From: Acanthosepion esculentum
Lineage: Eukaryota > Mollusca > Cephalopoda > Sepiida > Sepiidae
Direction: 5' to 3'
NCBI GenBank assembly: GCA_964036315.1
Contig: OZ038517.1
Span: forward strand, 52,466,235 to 52,530,234
DNA: 64,000 nt
Positions 22,330-32,098 of the stretch are shown one piece after another. Both the position numbers and the translations under genes were made by a program. The notes under the pieces were generated by a model. It worked only from the letters and a program-made list of their open reading frames with translations, made no database searches and was not told where the DNA came from. Position 1 is the stretch's first letter, and every line of letters starts with the position of its first letter.

Positions 22330-22856
22330 GGCGGTAGTTCGGGGTCAGATCGACGATGATGGAATGTAACTAGTTTGATTTTCCAGACATTGAACGTAAC
22401 CAGCTAGTTTTTCCCGTACTAGGTAGTTAATGCTAGATCGAATGAGAGATCAGTTGCCAATCTCTGATCATCAAGAGTTTTAGAGGGGCACTCGAATATG
22501 GTCGTATCATCGGCGTAGATATTTACAAATGAGCTGAGAATAATTTTAGGCAGATCATTAACGTAAATCCAAAAGAGGTTTGAGAAATGACCCCCCGTCG
22601 CTTGTTTTGACCGACAGGATTTCATGAAAGGAGTCAATATCATCTGTTTGAAATTTTGAAGTTGATAGAACCTTTCTTTTTTTTTTTTTGCAACCCACTG
22701 ACGCGTGTTCAAATCTTCACAGCATTTAGTATTGTTGAAGCTATCGCTAGCTAACATTTTTTGTCGAAATTTACAAACTCTACGTTTCATTCCAATTTGC
22801 AAACCAATCGATGAGATTTGAATAAGCCGATTTCTTTGGAAAAAATACTTTAACAA
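22330..22856 (-). pseudogene. LINE reverse transcriptase core fragment
   Basis: The minus strand encodes FWIYVNDLPKIILSSFVNIY then ADDTTIFECPSKTLDDQ, with the YADD catalytic box and the preceding INDLP motif. The upstream half is degenerate. Confidence 0.8.
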
Positions 22857-23327
22857 AAAAACCTACTTGAGGGTTTAATAATTTCTTTAATTTAATTTAA
22901 TTTTATAGGACGTCATGGTAAACAATAATTTTTCAAGAAACGTTCTTTTCTTTTTTTTAACAGCGAAGAATAAATTCTTAGGATTTCTTACTCTTGAGCA
23001 TGCAACATACAGTTTGCCATGCGTGAATATTTCTTTCTGGAGGCAAATTTCAACTTTTTAAAGCGTTTAATCTTGTGATTTGTTTATAGTTCTCGCAAAT
23101 GCAGCACGAACTGGAAACTGGATTCTTGTATATATAAAAACTTAAATAAAAGATGTGCAAAAAACAATATTGCATTATTATTAAATAAGTATTCCTTATT
23201 TTACTCATTAAATTATTTTAAAAATAGTGGGAGTTGATATGCCGTTAAACAAACAAAAAGAAGCCGGGATTACCATACTGAATAAAGCTATAGTTAATAC
23301 CATTTGCTGTTATCTATTCTATTAGGT

Positions 23328-24110
23328 TGTCATTCATATATGAAATGTCGCATTTCTGGATCCGGTCGTCGAACGAAGTAATCTCCCTTGTATTAAATTA
23401 TCATACATGAAATGACGCATGTTTTGATTGGTTATTGATCCGGTCGTCTAACGAAGTAATCTCATTAGTATATAAAAAAATATTGACTTATTCTTGGCTC
23501 TTTTTCTTTCAAAATAAAGAACCATTTTTGAATTCGATCATTGCATGCGATGAGAAATGGATAGTCTTTGACAACAGTAAAGAGTAGGTCAGTGGTTAGA
23601 TGCAAGTGAAACCCAAACAATACCCAAAACCTCCACTGCACCCTAAAATGGTAATGGTTACTGTATGGTGGTCTTTCAAAGGGCTTATTCGTTATTCTTT
23701 CTTGCCTCGAGGAAAAACAATAACAGCAACCTTGTAATTTGGAGAAATTGAGTTTTTGCACGAAAAATTGAAAAAGAAACATCCTAGACTTGTGGATAGG
23801 GATGGTCCAATTTTGCTGCATAACGCAGGTCTGCAAACTTCTCAATCAGCTGCCCGAAAGCTGCAATTTTGCCACATCCTCCATATTCCACTAAAATATC
23901 TCTCCTACTGATCATCACTTATTTAAGCATTTTGAGCTTTTCATACACAATAAAACATTCTCCATTAAGGAAGAGGTAATCGAAGCATTTGATCTGTTTA
24001 TCACATCAAAGGATGAGAATATTTTTAAATACGGGATCAAAAATTTAGAGCTAAGTTGGAAAACAATTATTCATCAGCACAATGCCTATTTCAACTAAAT
24101 AAATTAGTTA
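23328..24110 (+). pseudogene. Mariner transposase (SETMAR/HsMar-like), degenerate
   Basis: The left end TTAGGTTGTCATTCATAT resembles a mariner inverted repeat. Plus-strand coding (with frameshifts) shows ACDEKWIVFD (first catalytic aspartate), PKMVMVTVWWS, GLIRYSFLPRGKTITAT, DGPILLHNAG (the second aspartate position is lost) and DHHLFKHFELF (third region). The right end is cut by the VNTR retroposon at 24127. Confidence 0.8.
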
Positions 24111-24126
24111 TTTAACATTTCAGATC

Positions 24127-25083
24127 GTCCTGGGTATGACGATAAAGTACATTCGCGTCCTGGGTAAGACGATAAACTATATCCAACAGCAGGGCCTCTG
24201 ATCAGGAGATTTTGAGGAACGTGGAACCACCTCGTAATTGCTGGTGTTTCCAGGTCCACCCTGACCCGAGGTGGTAGCAATTGCTAGGATCCCACTTATG
24301 GGGAAATAGTTAACCCCCAAACTGGGGTCAAAACGCTATGAAAGTGTAAAAATATGTTTCAATACCAGTAATACATTTTTGAAGGAAAAAATATTATCAG
24401 CAATGAACTTTTGTAAATAATTATTACCAGCAATAAATTATTGCCAGAAATACATTTTTTGAAAAATATTACCAGCAATACATTTTTGAAGGAAAAATAT
24501 TATCACCAATAAATTTTTGTAAATAATTATTACCAGCAATAAATTATTGCCAGAAATACATTTTTTGAAAAATATTACCAGCAATACATTTTTGAAGGAA
24601 AAAATATTATCAACAATAAACTTTTGTAAATAATTATTACCAGCAATAAATTATTGTCAGAAATACATTTTTTGAAAAATATTACCAGCAATACATTTTT
24701 GAAGGAAAAAATATTATCACCAATAAATTTTTGTAAATAATTATTACCAGCAATAAATTATTGCCAGAAATACATTTTTTGAAAAATATTACCAGCAATA
24801 CATTTTTGAAGGAAAAAATATTATCAGCAATAAATTTTTGTAAATAATTATTACCAGCAATAAATTATTGCCAGAAATACAATTTTTGAAAAATATTACC
24901 AGCAATACATTTTTGAAGGAAAAAATATTATCACCAATAAATTTTTGTAAATAATTATTACCAGCAATAAATTGTTGCCAGAAATACATTTTTTGAAAAA
25001 TATTACCAGCTATAAAAAGCTTGTCAGCATTAAATAACCCATTGAGTTTGACCTGCTGTAAAACAAACCAAACTAAACAAAAC
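24127..25083 (+). mobile_element. VNTR retroposon, copy 3 (long minisatellite)
   Basis: Head GTCCTGGGTATGACGATAAA twice with CATTCGC-type spacing, core CGTGGAACCACC and GGTCCACCCTGACCCGAGGT, and AACCCCCAAACTGGGGTCAA. It then expands into a ~117-bp higher-order repeat made of ~28-bp units (ATTACCAGCAATA...) from 24360 to 25010. Tail: AACCCATTGAG then TAAAACAAACCAAACTAAAC. No CRISPR: the spacers are themselves repeats. Confidence 0.85.
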
Positions 25084-25085
25084 TA

Positions 25086-25165
25086 TTAGGTTGGTGCAAA
25101 AATAATGTCGTTTTTTGACGTTCAAGATCATGTCAAAAAACGACATTATTTTTGCCCCAACCTAA
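25086..25165. mobile_element. 80-bp palindromic mariner MITE (MADE1-like)
   Basis: Starts TTAGGTTGGTGCAAAAATAA and ends with the near-perfect complement (TTATTTTTGCCCCAACCTAA); arms about 37 bp; TA on both sides. Size and ends match the layout of the human MADE1 MITE, a derivative of an HsMar1-type mariner. Confidence 0.9.
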
Positions 25166-25169
25166 TAGG

Positions 25170-25739
25170 AGCGTTTTATTTATTTCCTATAACGTGTATC
25201 ATTTCAACTCTGACAACCTCATATGATATTGAGGCTTTTGTATTTATCAAAAGCGTACACCAGTGCAGTTGGGTACGTGACAATGCAACACGGTACCCTA
25301 AGAGAAAAAAAAAACAGAGAACACCTGCTTTACGGCGTTAAGTTGCTAGTTCACTGTTCAGCCGTGTTTCCGCGGCCTTTTGTTTTATTATGTTGATCGT
25401 TAGTATATATTGATATTAATCAATGGTATGACGGCGGAATGATTAAGTAATCAGGAACTGCCACCAACTGACCCCTGGAAAAAGAAAAGGTTTCATAACA
25501 CGCGACTAGTCGGCAAACATTATTCGCAGTTTAGGTTTGTAATTGCATTATGAATATTCAAACATATTTTGACGGACGAATGCGAATTAATTGAGGAGAG
25601 ACACAGAAATCATATTGTTCTTTGTGTGTCGATGACTATTTGATCGTGTTACAGCGCATTTAACCGCGCTCGCAGTCAAATTGACTGTGAAATGAATGAT
25701 TCACACATTTACGTGGGATTAGTATTGCTTAATTTTTTG
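25170..25739. other. Unassigned stretch
   Basis: No recognised gene. The 78-codon ORF at 25105 overlaps the MITE and has no features of a real protein. Confidence 0.5.
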
Positions 25740-25985
25740 CCCAGCGGCATATCAACTTCTATGGGTTATTTAATGCCGAAATCTAAATATTTTGAACACA
25801 ATTATATGGCTTCAACTAAATATATTTTGAACGCAACTGTATTCCTTCAACTGTAGATAAAATCTCTTGTTGGACATTTTGCTATAAATTGTTGGTAATT
25901 TTTTTGTTTGTAAAAAGAAATTGCTGGTTATTTTTATTTTATAAAAACGAATTGTAGGTATTTTTACCATAAAAATGTATATACT
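25740..25985 (-). mobile_element. VNTR retroposon, copy 4 (severely 5'-truncated)
   Basis: Tail-side GGCATATCAACTTCTATGGG then TTATTTAATGCCGAAATCTA, and three or four diverged minisatellite units (ATTGCTGGTTATTTTT). The head is absent. Confidence 0.7.
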
Positions 25986-26184
25986 GTATTTATATAAATA
26001 AAAAGCATTATATATATATCCTGAAAAATTTATTTCGTTTGAGCTCTCTGGGGAGGATGTGTGGGTTTGTAAACAGTGACTATTACGGCTAATAATGCAA
26101 GACTCATCGGTAAATCGAATCGAGTTCTCTCAGTCACTGTGTGTTTATCTAAAAATAAATACGCTTAAATTCACCTTCTTCTCT

Positions 26185-26319
26185 GCCGTGAGCCAACGGC
26201 TTCAGGGTAAAATTTCCGACTGACGCGAATTCAGCCGGTTTTTGATTCTAGCCAGAGGCAACCGGACGTCTAGCCACACTGAAGAGCTGTGATACAGCGA
26301 AACAGTCTGTCTGTGGATG

Positions 26320-26376
<57 letters not shown>
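26185..26376 (+). mobile_element. tRNA-derived SINE with (TA)n tail
   Basis: tRNA-like head (GGCTTCAGGGTAAAATTTCC as A-box region, GGTTTTTGATTCTAGCC as B-box region), then the conserved body CACTGAAGAGCTGTGATACA / GCGAAACAGTCTGTCTG and a (TA)n tail of about 52 bp. Related copies at 27665, 42693 and 55890. Cephalopod tRNA SINEs have this organisation. Confidence 0.75.
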
Positions 26377-26382
<6 letters not shown>

Positions 26383-27298
26383 TAGAGTGTGCAGCTTATA
26401 TTTTATATCATAAAGAAACAATTTATACAAAGAATTAAATAGCACTCTAATAATCACGCTTGTAGTGGGTAATAGCGAAATCACTTCGCTAACAGGACTT
26501 AATAAGGCATTAACTTACTATCAATGAATAATAAGATCCTTATATTCCAGTTGTTGTCAAATGGAAGAAACATGACAAGTACTTTCGACAATTTCAAACT
26601 GTCATCTCCAGGGCGCCGATTTCCCATAAATAGGCAAACACAAAGACGAAATATGTGTAGACCGAAAGATGTTTTTTTTTAAATTATACTATTTATTGAC
26701 AGTTGAATATATGTTTTGCAGCGTGCGATGTCCCGACGCTAGAGTTCTTGTTCAAATCAATCAAGTGAGAATTTTGTTTGAAGTTTGAAAAGATATAAAT
26801 CTACGAAATTTTTTTCTTTATACGTATTTATCCATTAAAGTGAAATGAAAATAACAAGAAAAATTTCGTGGATTCATATTTTTAATGTTAGCGAAGTGAT
26901 TTTGCCATTAATCACATTAACATTGCTATTTAATTCTATTTAATTGTATCTTTATGATATATATATATATATATATATATATAGATAGATAGATAGATAG
27001 ATAGATATAAATATATATAGTCAATGATGTGTTTGGTAATCCATATGGATAATTCCAAGAAGGATATAAACCAGAGAATTCAATGTTAAAACAGACCAAA
27101 TATTAATTATTATATGGTCGATCTGAGGAATTAGGACCGAATTTTGAGCTTAAGGAAATAAATCATGATCATAATGAGACCTTTCTTAATAATAATTAAT
27201 ATATATATATATATATATACATAGAAATTATTAGGAGGATTTGATAATTATAATTAAGTAATTCATTGAGTCTGAAAGAAACCTCAACAGAATGCAGA
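26377..27298. other. Unassigned, with short (TA)n and (GATA)n tracts
   Basis: (AT)n with (GATA)n at 26959-27006 and (TA)n at 27202-27220. AGCGAAATCACTTCGCTAA at about 26475 is a short palindrome, echoed by TTAGCGAAGTGATTTTG near 26890. Otherwise nothing recognised. Confidence 0.5.
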
Positions 27299-27662
27299 AA
27301 GAACTGGACGGCCGTTTCGTCGCATATTTGGGACTCATCAGCAGTGCGCATCCACTACCGAGAATTGAAACCCTGACTGTTAGGTTATCAAGTAAACACC
27401 ATACCAACTGTTCCAACGGGCCTCGGTGACGAAGAGGTAGCAAATCAGACTCAATATAGCGCCGCTCGCTCACATATCCGTGGTGGAACTCAACTGAAAT
27501 TCTCTGTAACCATAGGACTGTGCCCCCCGGAGCCACGACTACTATCACCAAGTTCGTTGAATAGTTGGTATGACGTTTGCTTGATAACCTAACTGTCACG
27601 GTTTCAATTCTCGGTAGTGGATGCGCACTGCTGATGAGTCCCAAATATAGGAAACGGCCGTC
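27299..27662. repeat. Foldback repeat with ~100-bp arms
   Basis: Left arm 27307-27408 (ACGGCCGTTTCGTCGCATAT, then CTCATCAGCAGTGCGCATCC) is mirrored at 27563-27662. The ~155-bp spacer and one arm recur as a single copy at 61620-61930, so one family is present as an inverted duplicate here and singly there. Confidence 0.85.
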
Positions 27663-27664
27663 CA

Positions 27665-27790
27665 TATATATATCATTCGCAGACAGTACTGTTTCGCTCT
27701 ATCACAGCTCTTCAGTGCGACTAGACAGTTCGAAACCCAACCGATTTGCTGTCAGTCAGAGCTTCTACCATTGAGCTATCTGCACTCGGC
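27665..27790 (-). mobile_element. tRNA-derived SINE
   Basis: Minus strand: A-box GATAGCTCAATGGTAGAAG, B-box region GGGTTTCGAACTGTC, body CACTGAAGAGCTGTGATAGA, and a short AT tail at the left. This is the best-preserved tRNA head of this family here. Confidence 0.8.
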
Positions 27791-27819
27791 AGAATGAGAA
27801 TATATATTTATTGCGAAAG

Positions 27820-28840
27820 CTATATTTGCATTTGGGAAGCTTCACCACCGGCTATGGAATGAGGTAGATATCAAATTGGACGCCAAAATACGGGCTCATA
27901 GAGCTGTCGTTTTGACAACACTGTTGTACGGCTCAGAATCGTGGACCCCGTTTAGGTCTCATATCAATCAGCTGGATGTCTTCCACAAAAGATATCTCCG
28001 TGCGATCAGTGGCTATACTTTTGACGATATGTTGTCCAATGCTAATCTCGCAAAATGCAGCATTGTTGGAATTGAGATTTTACTGGTGCCGTCACAACTT
28101 CGCTAGGCTGGTCATGTTGCAAGGATGTGTGATAACAGAATACCTAAGGTCCTCACATCCTGGGTATGACGATAAACTACATCCGCGTCCTGGGTAAGAC
28201 GATAAACTACGTCTGACAACAAGACCTGCGATCAGGAGGTTTTGAGGAACGTGGAACTACCGCTTAATTGCTGGTGTTCCCAGGTCCACCCTTACCCGGG
28301 GTGGTAGCACCTGTTAGGGTCTCAGCTTTGAGCAAATAGCTAACCCCCAAACTGGGATCAAAACAGCAGGAAAGTGTAAAAATAGGTTTTAATACCAGAA
28401 ATACTTTTTTTGTAAATAAATTATTACCAGCAATACATTACTACCAGCAATACATTTTTGGAAAAAAAAAATATTACCAGCGATAAAAATTTTTTGTCAG
28501 CATTGAATAAATAACCCATTACGTATAGCAAAAAGTGGAAAAGTAATGTTGGACAGCCGTGGTTCAAGTATCAAGACAAGCTAAAAGTAACCACTCAGCT
28601 GTCGATGTGTCTCATACTAACTTCGGATGAGTTACCTCTGGATAGAAATAACTGGAGATATTTGTGTCAGAGTGGTATCAAAACTTGACCAATTAAGAGA
28701 TGAAAGACAACGGCGAAAAGCATCAGCAAATATTCCTATTGCTATGTCCCGAGATCCTTGGTGTTGCACAATATATGGACTTGTATGCAGGCCACTAGTA
28801 AGACTAAAGTGTCACATACAGCACAAATATAAAAACTGAA
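27820..28840 (+). pseudogene. LINE ORF2 C-terminus interrupted by a VNTR retroposon
   Basis: The plus strand reads FAFGKLHHRLWNEVDIKLDA, then VLTTLLYGSESWTPFRSHIN, LRAISGYTFDDMLSNANLAK and AGHVARMCDNRIPKV up to about 28157. Coding resumes at 28521 with a stretch like GQPWFKYQDKLKVTTQLSM then DRNNWRYLCQSG. This is the common craniofacial-development-protein-2-like LINE C-terminus. Confidence 0.8.
28158..28520 (+). mobile_element. VNTR retroposon, copy 5 (short minisatellite)
   Basis: Head TCCTGGGTATGACGATAAAC twice, core GAGGAACGTGGAACTACC, GGGGTGGTAGCACCTGTTAG and AACCCCCAAACTGGGATCAA. Only about four minisatellite units follow; it ends at AATAACCCATT, missing the A-rich tail. Inserted in LINE coding sequence. 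Confidence 0.85.
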
Positions 28841-28869
28841 TGGGGTTGTCGGACGGGACATCGACGGGA

Positions 28870-28887
28870 GAGTCCATCATCATCATC

Positions 28888-28927
<40 letters not shown>

Positions 28928-28940
28928 GATGATGATGGGT
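28870..28940. repeat. (CAT)n-(TA)n-(ATG)n palindromic microsatellite
   Basis: CATCATCATCATTATATA and its complement flank a pure TA tract, making one continuous palindrome of about 65 bp. Confidence 0.95.
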
Positions 28941-28970
28941 CTACCCATACGGATTACCTAGTTTTTCGTA

Positions 28971-28973
<3 letters not shown>

Positions 28974-29049
<76 letters not shown>

Positions 29050-29257
29050 GGATAAAACAACTGAAAAGTTGCAAATTAAAAGAAAAAAATTGGGTGCTTT
29101 TTTTGTGAAAGTATTTATTTATATGTTTTTATATATTTGATATTTCAGGCCACCTCGGTCCTTAGCACCCAATTTTTTTCTTTTAATTTGCAACTTTTCA
29201 GTTGTTTTATCCATATTATATACATATCAAGAAAGTATACGTGGCTTCTCATTATGC

Positions 29258-29316
<59 letters not shown>
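28974..29316. repeat. (TA)n - foldback - (TA)n
   Basis: Perfect inverted arms of about 54 bp at 29045-29098 and 29164-29218 (AATATGGATAAAACAACTGA ... complement) with a ~65-bp loop. (TA)n tracts lie at 28974-29044 and 29262-29314. Same architecture as 19369-19500. Confidence 0.9.
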
Positions 29317-29317
<1 letters not shown>

Positions 29318-29596
29318 TATATATAGCGTGCATACGCAGATAAGCAAATGAATATTTATTTAATTTCATTTTGGCGCAAACAAAAGAGTGCTCAATGTAG
29401 TTAAACAGAGCTATGAAGTATATATTAATAAATACATATATATCTACATTTGTAGTAGAATTTAAAGTTATTACAGTAGTTTTAAAAAATACTGGGTCTC
29501 CTGAGAGGAACCCTAAATTAGACACAGACTCAAAGCTCAAAGTTGATATAACCCCAATATATTGTTGGGGTGTGAATTAAAATTTAGAGTGTATGG

Positions 29597-29601
<5 letters not shown>

Positions 29602-29652
<51 letters not shown>
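29602..29652. repeat. (TA)n microsatellite
   Basis: About 50 bp of uninterrupted TA. Confidence 0.95.
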
Positions 29653-29654
<2 letters not shown>

Positions 29655-29819
29655 AGTATGTGGTGCAGTTCAATTTACATTACATGAATCATTCATACAA
29701 AAAGCAGATAGTGAAGTTAATGATATAAATGGCAAGAATCACTCTCGCAAACAACTTTTAATAAAATACATTAACGTCGAACCCGTTGATGAATGTCATG
29801 ATCCCTGTTTATAAATTCC

Positions 29820-29884
29820 AGTTGTATAAGGTCTTTTTTTACTACAAGCTTTCGATTGTTCATACAATCATCGTCAGGTATAGA

Positions 29885-29890
<6 letters not shown>
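29820..29890 (-). ncRNA. Hammerhead-like core beside (TA)n
   Basis: Minus strand: CTGACGA, a 6-bp stem (GATTGT/ACAATC), then GAAA and GCTTGTA. The order is that of a hammerhead core. Stem I pairs for only about three bases and I could not confirm a cleavage geometry. Probably a Penelope-like element terminus. Confidence 0.4.

Positions 29891-29945
<55 letters not shown>
29891..29945. repeat. (TA)n microsatellite
   Basis: About 55 bp of uninterrupted TA. Confidence 0.95.
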
Positions 29946-29949
<4 letters not shown>

Positions 29950-29953
29950 CCAA

Positions 29954-30364
29954 TGTGTGTGTCTGTGTTTGTCGAATAAGAAGAAAAAGAGTAACTACCG
30001 ATGCCGAGGTTCGAGCGTAACACTTTGGATTTATGAATATGTTTTCCGCCAGGTGTATAAATAGTGGTGTTACGCTACTGACTGCAGTGATTATTGAGTG
30101 ATTATTGATTGACTGTTGAATGGAACTATCCAGTCGAATTAGTGTGAATTATTGTGCATCGATGATTTGGGTTTTGATTGAGCATTTATTGGACGTTAAG
30201 TCGAGCCTAGCTACTAACAAGTTATTCACTGAAATGGTTAATTATCTTTGGTTGACTTTTACTTCTTGTTAAGTATTTATTTGCAGTTGTAATTAAATAC
30301 GGTTTTATCTTAACATTCAAATCTTGAGTTATACTTAAGTATTAACGGCCACCGTACGTCACAA
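29954..30364 (+). other. LTR-like promoter region (possible solo LTR)
   Basis: Begins TGTGTGTGTCTG and ends CCGTACGTCACA, with a TATA-box-like GGTGTATAAATAGTGG at about 30052. I find no target duplication (CCAA on the left, AAAA on the right), so the assignment is weak. Confidence 0.35.
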
Positions 30365-30377
30365 AAATATGTATATA

Positions 30378-30382
30378 CAGAG
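30378..30382. repeat. Target site duplication, left
   Basis: CAGAG, repeated at 40381-40385 on the other side of the LTR retrotransposon. Five bp fits Ty3/Gypsy integrases. Confidence 0.85.
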
Positions 30383-31145
30383 TGTGAGACTACCCACCTC
30401 TGCAACTCACTGCACAAAGATATAGACCCCACGTCGTAGAATTTCTGTGCGGTGGATCGAGCGAGAGGTAGGCTCACAGGTAAAAGAAAAACACAACTAC
30501 AAACTTGGGTAGGACGAAAAGAGGAGAGAAGGTGTGTGACCTTTTTGTGGATGATAACTCTTGGTTGATTCTCGGCTGGCGGAAAAAAATATATATCTTA
30601 ACTAGCAATGTCCGGCTGCTAATGGGTCGCTCTTCGATGTTACGTGCTCCGGCCTAAATCAACCTTCCTCGAACCTAAACTAAGTCTAACTACCCGTGGC
30701 CCAAAGCGCTGCCGTATATATGGAGAATCCTCTTTCATCATTTCCGGACCAGGGACACCCACGAATAAACCCATAACTTTTTCATGACCATTTCTCTCTT
30801 TGAAGAAAGTGGACATAAAAATATTTCTTAGCCTAGCTGACTCCGATTCAGGCACATTAAATTCAAACCCTTTTAAGTTTTGACCAGAGCCGGTCTTTTT
30901 CCTATCTTAGTATTTTGACAAGTACTTAACACTTATCTACCCTTTTCGCCATATGTTTTTATCTAGATTCCTAATCTAATCATTTGGTCTTGAAGTTTGA
31001 TGCCCAGGTCAAATCTAACTAATCTTCTCGCACATATGTGTGCGCGCGCACGCACACACAGATGTGGGGGTGTATATATACACACACACAGATGTGCGGG
31101 CGCACACACACACACGTGTGCGCATATATCCGACTCATAGTGTCA
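30383..31145 (-). repeat. 3' LTR
   Basis: 763 bp, starting TGTGAGACTACCC and ending ATAGTGTCA on the plus strand. It carries CATATATAC-type AT boxes (complement near 30717) and an alternating purine-pyrimidine (CA/GC) segment at 31032-31128. No AATAAA is seen on the element strand. Confidence 0.95.
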
Positions 31146-31160
31146 CACACCTCCCCCAAT
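31146..31160 (-). promoter_or_regulatory. Polypurine tract
   Basis: Element-strand ATTGGGGGAGGTGTG directly abuts the 3' LTR, the position of the primer for plus-strand DNA synthesis. Confidence 0.75.
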
Positions 31161-32098
31161 CATCTTTGTCATTTATTTCATAAATTACACAAAAATTTCA
31201 ACAACAATGAGACACTATGCATCTCCCCCTGCACATTATGACCCTGCTCGGGCGTCCCCGAAGAGAATACAATAATGTACAGGTCACAAAAACAAATTAC
31301 CACAGAATTCACAACAATTATCGCCACTCATCAGAGGTGGAAAACAGGTTTCAATAATACAATATGAGAATATGTATTCTCGGCCGAGGAGAAAACAAAA
31401 TAAAAATATACAACACACACAAAAAAAAAAAATATATACAGACAACAACAACCGAAATTACAAGAATTTCAAAGGGTTTCGGTCATCCCCTAACAAAAAA
31501 CAACGGCATAGCCAACACTGCACTGGGGTGGTTGGGATCATCCACCCCTTACAACACTAACATACATATAAGGAGAGAGGAAGAAAAAAATTGTTGGTTT
31601 CAGTCCTTCAACTTTGCTTTCCTGTGAACAATTTTGAGGGGCTCCTGACTCATTCCTATTCCGTAATCCAGGAGGACTTTTCGATTCACCTCCAACATCA
31701 TTCAATTTTTCAATTTTTTCGCCCCCCCCCCCAACAAACACAGGGGAATTTTAACCACCCCTATCCAAATATTCAGGAGTATTTTCGGCTTATCTCCCCT
31801 TTTCCTTACGACGTGGGAACATCATAATTTCCGCAGTTCTTTCGGTGTCGTTACAGGAATAATGTTTTTGGAAAGCATTGTGGAATTCACTCCTCCACCA
31901 GGGATCTTCACTACCCCCTGTACAAAAACCACAAACTCTCTCCCTGTGTTTACTGGGTATGTCAACATGACTGACTTCCCAGCCATCCATCACACCATCT
32001 ACATACAACAACACAAAAAAAAAAGAAGAGAAAAAAAAATGTTCACCTTCAATGGTTAAGCTTGGCGAGTTTTACTTTTTTTTTCTTTTTTTTTTTTT
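31161..32098 (-). other. 3' noncoding region of the retrotransposon
   Basis: Between the env stop and the polypurine tract. It has short ORFs of at most 87 codons with no domain signature, and an element-strand A-rich run just after the env stop (complement of 32078-32098). No accessory gene is supported. Confidence 0.6.

Noticed and set aside
24360..25010. CRISPR-like array of short direct repeats
   Set aside because: Spacers are variants of the repeat, the sequence is eukaryotic, and the array is the internal minisatellite of a retroposon.
27231..27665. 144-codon minus ORF as a gene
   Set aside because: It crosses a foldback repeat whose other copy at 61620 is also noncoding.
31538..32014. 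Accessory gene downstream of env
   Set aside because: Two small minus ORFs without domains, start context or conservation evidence; treated as 3' noncoding.
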